Below, in pieces: positions 6,233 through 13,423 of a DNA stretch of 14,678 nucleotides; position 1 is the stretch's first letter; each line of letters begins with the position of its first letter. The translations under genes and the position numbers were made by a program. Where the stretch lies: positions 1-14,678 of the forward strand of contig CAZPYA010000127.1 in the NCBI GenBank assembly GCA_964590255.1, given 5' to 3'. The notes under the pieces are model-generated. The model was not told the DNA's origin. It searched no databases and saw only the letters and a list, made by a program, of their open reading frames with translations. Source of the stretch: JAKIYB01 sp964590255. Lineage in GTDB: Bacteria; Armatimonadota; Hebobacteria; CAIYQO01.

Positions 6233-9200
6233 TGCACTCAACAGCAGCGCCCGAACCGTCCCGCCATCGGCGTCCGTGGCCATCAGCTCGAACTGGTAGG
6301 CGCCGGCCGGCACGGCCGTGCCCTGCTCCGAGCGTCCATCCCAGACGAGGGCATGCTCGCCGGCGGGCAGCGGCTGCGCGCCGGCCAGGCGGCGGATGAC
6401 GCGGCCGGTAGCCCCGCGCACGGTCAAAGTCACCCGCGCCTCCGCGGTGAGCGTGAAGACAACGCGGCTGCCGAGGACGCGGCTGTGCTCGGGACGCAGA
6501 TTAAGGATGCGCAGCGGCGCTGCCGGCGTGGGTGTCGCCTCGATAGTGAGCCGGTAGTCACCCGCCGACGCGGGGACGACATAGTGGCTGGTCGAGCGCA
6601 TGGCGCAGCGCTGTCCGGTCGCCGCATCGACCAGGGTGAGACTGATGCCGCGCGGCACCGCGCGCAGATCTGGCCAGGTGAGCGTGACGGAGCGGGCCGC
6701 CGCGCGCTGCACCACCAGGCGCCACTGCTGCGCGCCCATGCCGCCACGCAGATCGGTCTGCAGCACCGGCTGTCCGGACTGCTCGATAAACAGGCGGACA
6801 TCATTGGCGTCGTCATCCTCCGCGGTCGCCTGCACTGCCGCCCCCGGCCCACCGGCCGTTTTGCCGATGCAGACCACCTGGTTGCCGGCGTCGCCGCGCG
6901 CCTGCAGTTGGAACGCCCAGCCCACGCCCGGCGCCGGCGCCATGATGGCATTCACCGTAAAGAGCTTCTCCGCCGACTCCACCGGCGTGCCGGCGTTGCC
7001 CTCGCGGGCAGCCACTTTCAGCCAATACGCGGCCGCCTGGGTGGGCACCCAGTAGACGCTGCTCGTGACGCCGTAGGTATTCAGCGCCGTCCAGGTGGCA
7101 CCGCCGTTGGCGCTGACGCTGAACTGATACTGCACGCTGGCGCCGCCGGTCTTCGCGGCGGTCAGCTTGATGCTCTTATTCACCACCTGCGGCGAGGTCA
7201 GCGAGGTCGTCATCGTCACGGCGGACAGCGCCGGCACCACCGGATAGCTGACAACGGTGGTATTGACCACCGCCGGCAGCGTCGCCTCGCGCCCCGACAG
7301 CCGCAGCTTGTAGGCCCCGGCCACTGTCGGTGTCCAGGAATACGAGCCTGGCAGCGACGCCATCACCGTACCGGCAGGACTCAGCACGGAACTGACGAAG
7401 GGACTCAGCACCGTCCAGGTGGTCCCGTTATTCGCGCTGACCTCGAGCTGATACTCGACATTCGTGCCACCGGTGCTGGAGGCCTGCAGCGCGACGGCGG
7501 TATGCACCGGCTGCGGCGAGACGGGCGTCGCGACCAGCTTCAGCATCGTCGGCGGGGCGGGAGTGATGGTAAACGCCGCCGGCGCCGACTCCACCGGGCT
7601 GCCGGAGCTGCCCTCGCGGGCGGCCACCTTCACCCGGTAGCTGCCCACCACTGCCGGGATCCAGGCAGTGGTGGCGGTGGTGTTCCACGCCCGCAACACG
7701 CTCCAGGTGCTGCCATCGTTGCTGCTGGCGCTAAACTGGTATTGCACCTGTGCACCACCGGTCTTCGTCGCGGTGAGCGTGATGGACTTCGCCACCGGCT
7801 GTGGGGAGACCAGCGACATATTCAGCGTGGCGGCGGTGAGCACGGGGGTGACGGTATAGGATAGCGCCTTTTGCACCACCGTCGACGGCAGCGCCGACTC
7901 TCGAGCATATACGGCGAGGGTGTAGATGCTCGACGTCGCCGGCGTCCAGGTGGCGGTGGTCGCCGTGCTCCAGTCCTTGACAGTACACGCCGCGCCGCCG
8001 GCAGGGGTGGCGGTGAATTTATATTCGACGGTGGTGCCGCCGGTTTTCGTCGCCGTCAGCAGCACCGCCGTGTTAATGGCCTGTGGCGATACCGGTGCGA
8101 AGGCCAGCGCCACCATGGTGGGCGGCGCCGGGGCAATCAAGTATGACGTCGCCGCCGTCTCTACCGGCGTGCCGGTGGCGCCTTCCCGCGCCGCCACTTT
8201 CAACTGGTACGTTCCCGGCGTCGTAGGCACCCAGTCTGTCATCGCCGTCGTGCTCCACGCCTGCAGCACCGACCAGGTGCTGCCGCCATTGCTGCTGGCG
8301 CTGAACTGATACTGCACGCTGGCGCCACCGGTCTTTGTGGCCATCATGCGGATGGCTTTATTCACCGGCTGTGGCGCGGCCAGTGTGGTGGTGAACGCCA
8401 CCGCGCTCAATGGCGACGTGACGGTGAGCGACAGCGATTTCTGCACCACCGTCGCCGGTAGCGTCGATTCGCGCACTGACACTCGCAGCGAGTATAACCC
8501 GGCTATCGCCGGCGTCCAGGTGGCGGTGGCGGTGCTGCTCCATGCGCGGATGATCGTGGTAACGCCGCTCAGCGTGGTGTCAAATTGGTACTCGACGTTC
8601 GTCCCGCCGGTCTTCGTCGTCGTCAGCGCCACCGCGGTCTGCACCACTTGTATGGTGGGCGTGGCGGCCAGCGTCACCGCGGTGGGCGGCATCGGGGTGA
8701 TAACAAACGGCGTGGCGGCGGTTTCTACCGGCGTGCCACTTGCCCCTTCCCGGGCAGCCACCTTCAGTTGCCAGTTTGCGATAGTAGTGGGCGCCCAATC
8801 TTTCGTCGCCGTCGTGCTCCACGCTTGCAGCACCGCCCAGGCGCCGCCGCCGTTGCTGCTGGCGCTAAACTGGTATTGCACATTCGCCCCGCCCGTCTTT
8901 GTCGCGGTGATGCGGATGGCCTTGCCCACCGGCTGCGGAGTGGCCAGGGCGGTGGTGAATGCCACGGCCGTCAACGGCGGTGTGACGGTGAAGGCCAGCG
9001 TTTTCTGCACCACCGTCGCGGGCAGCGTCGACTCCCGCGCGGACACCCGCAGCGTATATGCGCCGGCAGTGGACGGCGTCCATGTAGCGGTGGCAGTGGT
9101 GCTCCAGGCGCAAACGACCGTGGTGACGCCGTTGTATGTGGCGTCGAACTGGAATTCCACCGTCGAGCCGCCGGTCTTCACCGCCGTCAGCGTCACCGCG

Positions 9201-11803
9201 GCGTTCACTACCTGGGTGGTAGGCGAGGCGGCCAGCGTCACGGCGGTGGGCGGCGTCGGGGTGATGACATACGGCGTGGCGGCGGATTCGACCGGCGTGC
9301 CGGTGGCGCCTTCCCGCGCCGACACTTTCAGGTGATACGTCCCGGCGAGCGTCGGCGTCCAGTCCTTCGTCGCTGTCGCGCTCCACGCCTGCAGCACCGT
9401 CCAGGCACCGCCGCCATTGCTGCTGGCGCTAAACTGGTATTGGACGTTGCCCCCGCCGGTGCGCATGGCGGAGATGCGGATCGCTTTCGCCACCGGCTGG
9501 GGCGTCGCCAGCGACGTATTGAACGTCACCACGGTGAGCGGTGCCACGATGGTATACGCAAGCGTGGCACTGACGACCGTCGCCGGCAGTGTCTGCTCGC
9601 GCGCGAATACGCGCAACGTATACAAGCCGGCGGCAGCCGGGGACCAGGCGGCGGACGCGGTGGTGCCCCAGGCGCGCAACACCGTGACGGCGCCACCCGC
9701 CGCCACTACGTCGAATTGATACTCCACGGTGGAGCCGCCAGATTTCCCCGCGGTCAGCGTGATGGCGCTATTCGCCGGCTGCGGCGAAGCAACCGCGGCC
9801 GCCAGCGTCACCGCGGTGGGCGGCGCCGGGGTGATCAGGTAGTCGGTGGCGGCACTGTCGACCGGCGTGCCGCTGCTGCCTTCGCGGGCGGCGACCTTTA
9901 CCTGCCAGCCTGCGGCGGTGGCGGGCGTCCAGGTGGCGGTGACGGAGGTGCTCCAGGCGCGAATGACGCTCCAGGTGCTGCCGCCGTCGCCGCTGGCACT
10001 GAACTGGTATTGCACATTCGCCCCGCCGGTCTTCACGGCGGTGAGCGTCACCGCCGTGCCCACCGGGCGCGGAGCCAGCGGCGCGGCGTTGACCGTCACC
10101 GCCGAAAGCGCGGGAGTGATGGTAAAAGCCTGCGTTTTGGTCACGACGACGGCGGGATAATCGACGTCGCGCACGGAGACGCGCAGCGTGTAGCTGCCAG
10201 CGGCCGCCGGTTGCCAGGTGGCCGTCGTACCGCTGGCGTAGTCGCGCAGGATGCTCCAGGCGCTGCCCATCACTTCGAATTTATACTCGACCGAGGTTCC
10301 GCCGATCTTCCCCGCTGTCAGGGTGAAGTCGGTGTTGACCGGCTGCGGTGAGGCGGCGCTGATGGCCAGCGTGGCCGCCGTCAGCGTGGACCCACCACTG
10401 CCGACACCGGCGAAGGCCTTCAGGCAGGCGTTGCTGTTCGGGTAGTAGGTGGTGACATCCGCCCAACCGACGCCGTCGGCGCTCATATAGCTTTGCCCGG
10501 CCGACGCGGTGGCGGCCGAGCTGTAGCCGGCAATTGGCCGTTCCAGCGGTAGCGGGTACCCATACCCCGAGCTGGTGACGCGCATCACCAGCGAAAACTT
10601 CTGCCCGGCGGTGACGCTCATCGGCGTCGTCAGCATGATGGTATGATAACCCGGCTCACTGATGGTGCCTGTCTGCGTGAATGCCGCCGTCGCGCTCAGC
10701 GGGCCGTCGGTCGGATTCAGGTATCCGGACACCTGGTAGGTGGTGTTGGCGGTCAGCGCGTAGACGCCCACCGCTTTGATCTGCTCGGCGGCGGTGGCGG
10801 TGAAGACATTCGCCATCCACGCGGTGGGGCTGTTGTAGCCGGCGCTGCCGGTCTGCCCCAGCGTGTCATACTGATACACGCGCGTGTAGTTCGTCGTCGC
10901 TTCGCCATTGTAAAAACTGGAATTCGCCTTGCCGATTGCCCTGTCGGCGTAGGAGATGTAGAAGTAGCCGCTGTTGCCCCACGCGGCGCCCCAACTGTTT
11001 TTGATGATGAAGGCGCCATTCATGCCCGGATTGATGGTGAAATTGCTGGCCGGATACGCGTCGTCCCAACCGACAATCGCCACCATGTGGTTGCTGGAGG
11101 TCACGCTCGGGTTAAAAAAACTATATGTCGTGGCGCGGTAGTAGGCATCGTCCCAATACATGGTGGTGGCGACGACGCCATAGGTCATCAGCGCCTGCTT
11201 GATGTTCGCGTTATCGGTAGAGGCGGCGCGGTCAGGAATGTAGGTGACGTGCTGCACATGCTTGCGCACGGTCAGGCTGGCGGTCGAAGAAGTGCTGGTG
11301 GCGACAAACGGATCGTCATTCTCGTTCACCGGGCCGCTCCAGCGCGCCACGTAGGCGGTGGCCATCTCCCGGTTGCCGCCGCCGGTGTTCGGGTGATAGG
11401 CGAAGCCGTGTAGATTTTTCAGATTGTTCTCGGAAAAGTCCGTCGCCTCGCCGGGCAGCAGACCGGATTCCAGCGAGGCGAGGGTGCCGAACGCCCAGCA
11501 GCAGCCCGAAGATCCCTGGTTTTTCACGGGACTCACTCGGCCGGTGCTCCGCAGATCGTAACTGGCCGGGAAGGTGGCGCGGCCGGCGCGGAAGATGCGC
11601 TGTCCGGTGAGATGCGACCAGTCGGCCGGCGCGGGAACATACCCCAGCGGCCGCGGACTAGACAACGCCGCGCGCGTGCCCGCGCGCAGAAAATCTGGGT
11701 TTACCGGCGCCAGCGCGGGCGCTTGCGCCCACGCGGCCACCGACAAAGCGAGCCAGATGACGCACAGCAGTACGCCATGAAGACGCAAGGGGGGACGCAT
11801 CAT
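6224..11803 (-). CDS. Secreted papain-family (C1) protease with lectin-like domain, 12 Ig-like repeats and FlgD-like C-terminus
   Basis: This 1859-residue protein begins with a signal peptide: basic MMRPPLRLHG, a hydrophobic core, and cleavage likely after AWA at residue 26. The propeptide is short. The papain-type domain (about 78-300) holds the full set: oxyanion Q96 (KNQGSSG), nucleophile C102 (GCCWAF), H239 (SSNHMVAIVGWDD) and N269 (IIKNSWG). Residues about 305-465 match the lectin-like domain often found behind such peptidases (VTAGQKFSLVMRV, ERPIAG). Residues about 474-1617 are twelve beta-sandwich repeats, and about 1618-1760 is a beta-rich domain (LTWPDLRAVP, DMR-like AMRS). The C-terminus is a FlgD-like Ig fold (GATGRVIRRL, VWDGRSEQGTAVPAGAYQFE). 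No membrane anchor or sorting tail is seen. Start 11803 has GGAGG 7 nt upstream; a longer in-frame reading from 11893 would place a non-signal extension first. It is probably extracellular; the target is unknown. Confidence 0.92.
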   Translation of the reverse strand: MMRPPLRLHGVLLCVIWLALSVAAWAQAPALAPVNPDFLRAGTRAALSSPRPLGYVPAPADWSHLTGQRIFRAGRATFPASYDLRSTGRVSPVKNQGSSGCCWAFGTLASLESGLLPGEATDFSENNLKNLHGFAYHPNTGGGNREMATAYVARWSGPVNENDDPFVATSTSSTASLTVRKHVQHVTYIPDRAASTDNANIKQALMTYGVVATTMYWDDAYYRATTYSFFNPSVTSSNHMVAIVGWDDAYPASNFTINPGMNGAFIIKNSWGAAWGNSGYFYISYADRAIGKANSSFYNGEATTNYTRVYQYDTLGQTGSAGYNSPTAWMANVFTATAAEQIKAVGVYALTANTTYQVSGYLNPTDGPLSATAAFTQTGTISEPGYHTIMLTTPMSVTAGQKFSLVMRVTSSGYGYPLPLERPIAGYSSAATASAGQSYMSADGVGWADVTTYYPNSNACLKAFAGVGSGGSTLTAATLAISAASPQPVNTDFTLTAGKIGGTSVEYKFEVMGSAWSILRDYASGTTATWQPAAAGSYTLRVSVRDVDYPAVVVTKTQAFTITPALSAVTVNAAPLAPRPVGTAVTLTAVKTGGANVQYQFSASGDGGSTWSVIRAWSTSVTATWTPATAAGWQVKVAAREGSSGTPVDSAATDYLITPAPPTAVTLAAAVASPQPANSAITLTAGKSGGSTVEYQFDVVAAGGAVTVLRAWGTTASAAWSPAAAGLYTLRVFAREQTLPATVVSATLAYTIVAPLTVVTFNTSLATPQPVAKAIRISAMRTGGGNVQYQFSASSNGGGAWTVLQAWSATATKDWTPTLAGTYHLKVSAREGATGTPVESAATPYVITPTPPTAVTLAASPTTQVVNAAVTLTAVKTGGSTVEFQFDATYNGVTTVVCAWSTTATATWTPSTAGAYTLRVSARESTLPATVVQKTLAFTVTPPLTAVAFTTALATPQPVGKAIRITATKTGGANVQYQFSASSNGGGAWAVLQAWSTTATKDWAPTTIANWQLKVAAREGASGTPVETAATPFVITPMPPTAVTLAATPTIQVVQTAVALTTTKTGGTNVEYQFDTTLSGVTTIIRAWSSTATATWTPAIAGLYSLRVSVRESTLPATVVQKSLSLTVTSPLSAVAFTTTLAAPQPVNKAIRMMATKTGGASVQYQFSASSNGGSTWSVLQAWSTTAMTDWVPTTPGTYQLKVAAREGATGTPVETAATSYLIAPAPPTMVALAFAPVSPQAINTAVLLTATKTGGTTVEYKFTATPAGGAACTVKDWSTATTATWTPATSSIYTLAVYARESALPSTVVQKALSYTVTPVLTAATLNMSLVSPQPVAKSITLTATKTGGAQVQYQFSASSNDGSTWSVLRAWNTTATTAWIPAVVGSYRVKVAAREGSSGSPVESAPAAFTITPAPPTMLKLVATPVSPQPVHTAVALQASSTGGTNVEYQLEVSANNGTTWTVLSPFVSSVLSPAGTVMASLPGSYSWTPTVAGAYKLRLSGREATLPAVVNTTVVSYPVVPALSAVTMTTSLTSPQVVNKSIKLTAAKTGGASVQYQFSVSANGGATWTALNTYGVTSSVYWVPTQAAAYWLKVAAREGNAGTPVESAEKLFTVNAIMAPAPGVGWAFQLQARGDAGNQVVCIGKTAGGPGAAVQATAEDDDANDVRLFIEQSGQPVLQTDLRGGMGAQQWRLVVQRAAARSVTLTWPDLRAVPRGISLTLVDAATGQRCAMRSTSHYVVPASAGDYRLTIEATPTPAAPLRILNLRPEHSRVLGSRVVFTLTAEARVTLTVRGATGRVIRRLAGAQPLPAGEHALVWDGRSEQGTAVPAGAYQFELMATDADGGTVRALLLSATP
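6953..10384 (-). repeat. Coding tandem array: six A-B dimers of Ig-like repeats, about 570-bp period
   Basis: Twelve repeats of about 94-96 codons alternate between two types. Type A has EYQF-like strands and ends near LPATVVQ...TPPL. Type B has QYQFSASSNGG and ends near GTPVESAATPYVITP.PPT. The DNA block encoding QYQFSAS recurs with its landmark at 7119, 7731, 8301, 8865, 9429 and 9999. That gives spacings of 612, 570, 564, 564 and 570; the long one is caused by an insertion of about 14 codons in the sixth A unit. Each repeat carries the W.P..AG.Y.LKV.ARE core of an Ig-like or Y_Y_Y-type beta-sandwich. Repeats have diverged, so the array is old rather than freshly amplified. Confidence 0.9.
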
Positions 11804-11810
11804 GGTTTTT

Positions 11811-11815
11811 CCTCC
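11811..11815 (-). promoter_or_regulatory. Ribosome-binding site fixing the protease start
   Basis: GGAGG reads on the minus strand 7 nt before ATG 11803 (10 nt before a second ATG at 11800). It rules out the longer in-frame reading from 11893. Confidence 0.7.
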
Positions 11816-11961
11816 GTGACCCGGACACACCGGATGCAACCGCGCCGCCCAGACATACCGCGGCGCTACCGCTACCATACTATTCCATACCACACGCTCG
11901 CCGCAGCGGAATACATATAGTTTTCGTAAAGATCGCTTCGACGCGGCCGGGCATCGGGGGA

Positions 11962-12453
11962 TCAGCCGACGTAGGCCGCCAGTTTGGCATGGCTGGCCAC
12001 CGGGCCGTCAGTGAAGGGGCTGACATACCCGAGGTATTCCTCGACAGTGGCGGAGCGGGCCCAGGCGTGGTATTCGTCGGCGGCGATGGCGGCTTCGGCG
12101 TAGCAGGCGAATTCCAGGTACTGGTCGTCGCGCGCCAGGTCGAGTGGAGTGAGATTCACGGTCGAGAAGGCGCGGACGTGGAGAACGGTTTCCATCGCCG
12201 GGGCGAAGCGGAAAACCTTGGTGATATGCGGGAAAGCGGTTATGAAGCCCACGCCCTCCAGCCCGGCGGCCTGCATCCGCCCGATGAAGTCCACGGTCGA
12301 CAACGGACCATACGCCCACTCGTACCGGGCCGGGTCGTCACGGCCGATGATGCTGACGAAATAGACTTTGAATACCGAAACCCCGTCCGGCATCCGCACC
12401 AGATCGGTGCCCACGGTAGTAGAATGATAAGATCGGCAGGCGGTGATGCGCAT
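11962..12453 (-). CDS. Hypothetical 163-residue protein, unknown family
   Basis: I do not recognise this protein. It starts MRITACRSYHSTTVGTDLV and ends AKLAAYVG. It is soluble in appearance, with no signal peptide or membrane segment and no obvious catalytic motif. Aromatic and charged residues are spread evenly (for example ARYEWAYGPLSTVDFIGRM and ADEYHAWARSATVEEYLGYV). The segments AMETVLHVRAFSTVNLTPLD and FACYAEAAIAADEYHAW suggest a compact alpha/beta fold. Start ATG 12453 has GGGAGA 7 nt upstream; the earlier in-frame ATG at 12474 lacks one. It is transcribed away from the GH29 remnant and toward the protease gene, which begins 158 nt after its stop. Codon use looks like that of an ordinary gene, and the frame has no interruptions, so it is probably real. 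Confidence 0.75.
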   Translation of the reverse strand: MRITACRSYHSTTVGTDLVRMPDGVSVFKVYFVSIIGRDDPARYEWAYGPLSTVDFIGRMQAAGLEGVGFITAFPHITKVFRFAPAMETVLHVRAFSTVNLTPLDLARDDQYLEFACYAEAAIAADEYHAWARSATVEEYLGYVSPFTDGPVASHAKLAAYVG

Positions 12454-12460
12454 CGGTAAA

Positions 12461-12466
12461 TCTCCC
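12461..12466 (-). promoter_or_regulatory. Ribosome-binding site fixing the start of the 163-residue gene
   Basis: GGGAGA on the minus strand lies 7 nt before ATG 12453, favouring that start over ATG 12474. Confidence 0.55.
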
Positions 12467-12549
12467 GGCGCCATTCTAGCGGATAACGCGCGCCAGGGGA
12501 AGCGACGCTATACCGCGCCGGCACAATCTGCCATGCGAGGAAACCACAT

Positions 12550-12789
12550 ATGATGCCTGCCATTCAACCGAAATCACTGCTGTTCTTCTACGCCGTGCTG
12601 GTCTGCGTGTCGTCATTCGCCGCGGCGCCCACCGGCACGCCAGCGCCGCCGTGGGCGCCGGCGACGGCGGCGGCGGTCGCGCGCTGGCAGGCCATGCGCT
12701 TTGGCCTGTTCATCCACTGGGGGCCGGCCAGTTTGACAGGCAACGAGATCAGTTGGTCGCGCGGCGGCACGAGTTGGATGGTGACCTGA
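12550..12789 (+). pseudogene. Alpha-L-fucosidase (GH29), N-terminal fragment only
   Basis: The 79-codon frame begins with a signal peptide (hydrophobic core LLFFYAVLVCVSSFAAA, cleavage probably near residue 26). It continues RWQAMRFGLFIHWGPASLTG and NEISWSRGG, the start of the GH29 barrel, where 'FG.F.HWG' is diagnostic. GAGGA at 12537-12541 is a good ribosome-binding site 8 nt before ATG 12550. Family resemblance ends near RGG (about 12768); after TSWMVT the frame stops at 12787-12789. A complete GH29 enzyme is over 400 residues and has its catalytic aspartate much later, so this fragment cannot be active. The DNA just after it encodes a histidine kinase in another frame, so a deletion joined the two genes. 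The intact gene probably encoded a secreted fucosidase. Confidence 0.85.
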
Positions 12790-13341
12790 CCTTGAGTACC
12801 AGCACCATCACCCGCAACGTGCAGCGCATGAACACGATGATTCACGACTTGGTTGAAATCGCCCGCCTGGAAGGCCAGCAGTTCACCCTTGCCCTGGATG
12901 ACGTGGCATTGCACCACTACGTGCCCGATCTCCTGGCGCGGGTGCGAAACGTCCTCCCGGTGCAGCGAGTCGCATTGAATATCCCAACGGACTTACCACC
13001 GGTACGGGCGGATGCCAGCCGACTCGAACGGATACTATTTAACCTGTTGACGAATGCCTTCAAGTATTCCGCGCCGGAGACCCCGGTACGTATCCAGGCC
13101 TCCCGGCATAACGCGACGGTCATCATCACGGTGACAGATCACGGCCATGGCATCGCCCCGAAGGATCTGCCGCATCTGTTCGAGCGCTTCTACCACGCCA
13201 GCGATGGACGCAAGGCCGAAGGCATCGGCCTGGGACTATATTTCACCAAGCTGCTGGTCGAAGCCCACGGCGGCCGCATCTGGGTGGAGAGCGAGAGTCG
13301 GCAAAGGGAGCATGTTTGCGTTTACACTGCCGGTGGCATAA
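12790..13341 (+). pseudogene. Histidine kinase C-terminal remnant (end of HisKA plus HATPase_c), frameshifted
   Basis: From about 12790 one frame encodes TITRNVQRMNTMIHDLVEIA, the second helix of a HisKA dimerisation domain, followed by a full ATP-binding domain. The N box is RILFNLLTNAFKYS, the G1 box VTDHGHGIA, the F box LFERFYHA and the G2 box GIGLGLYFTKLLVEAHGG. The phospho-accepting H box and all sensor domains upstream are missing. At WVESE an extra base (13296, in a GAGAG run) shifts the frame. One frame over continues VGKGSMFAFTLPVA and stops at 13339-13341, the normal ending of this kinase family. Uncorrected, the frame runs on to 13397 with unrelated residues. No start codon or ribosome-binding site serves it independently. 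It is a dead paralogue of the sensor-kinase type that follows. Confidence 0.85.
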
Positions 13342-13381
13342 TCTCACCGGCAAACAGGATGAGTCAGATAGTGTGTGAGAT
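13341..13381. repeat. Inverted repeat, 7-bp arms, after the kinase remnant
   Basis: ATCTCAC (13341-13347) and GTGAGAT (13375-13381) are perfect complements separated by 27 nt, between the kinase remnant stop and the next gene. There is no T-tract. It could be an operator or chance. Confidence 0.3.
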
Positions 13382-13409
13382 ATGCGGCCACTATTGAGGG
13401 AAAATACGA

Positions 13410-13415
13410 TACAAT
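13410..13415 (+). promoter_or_regulatory. Candidate -10 box of the PAS sensor gene
   Basis: TACAAT lies 8 nt before ATG 13424, preceded by an overlapping TACGAT (13405-13410). No convincing -35 box is found at 16-18 nt and no Shine-Dalgarno sequence precedes the ATG. A leaderless start is possible. Confidence 0.35.
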
Positions 13416-13423
13416 CATCCTCA

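Noticed and set aside
6203..7864. 553-codon open frame on the plus strand
   Set aside because: Antisense of the protease C-terminal half, R/G/H-rich with no recognisable motif or ribosome-binding site.
8337..9335. 332-codon plus-strand frame with regular repeats
   Set aside because: Its repeats simply mirror the minus-strand Ig-like repeats; no independent start signal.
8585..10351. 588-codon open frame on the plus strand
   Set aside because: It is antisense to the Ig-like repeat array; the encoded stretch is a low-complexity R/G/H-rich translation without domains. The periodic GC-rich coding repeats keep the opposite frames open.
6953..10384. CRISPR array or satellite DNA
   Set aside because: The period is about 570 bp, the repeats are diverged and fully protein-coding, and there are no short identical repeats with unique spacers.
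10643..11413. 256-codon plus-strand frame
   Set aside because: Antisense of the catalytic and lectin-like part of the protease, whose residues are clearly conserved on the other strand.
11804..11961. Promoter for the protease gene
   Set aside because: The spacer has an AT-rich patch around 11875-11935 (for example a TATGTATT stretch), but no -35/-10 pair with acceptable spacing could be found, so no site is called.
12651..13397. A single 248-codon kinase gene starting at 12651
   Set aside because: The first 46 or so residues are an out-of-frame reading of the fucosidase signal and barrel region, and the last 30 follow a frameshift. Only the middle is kinase.
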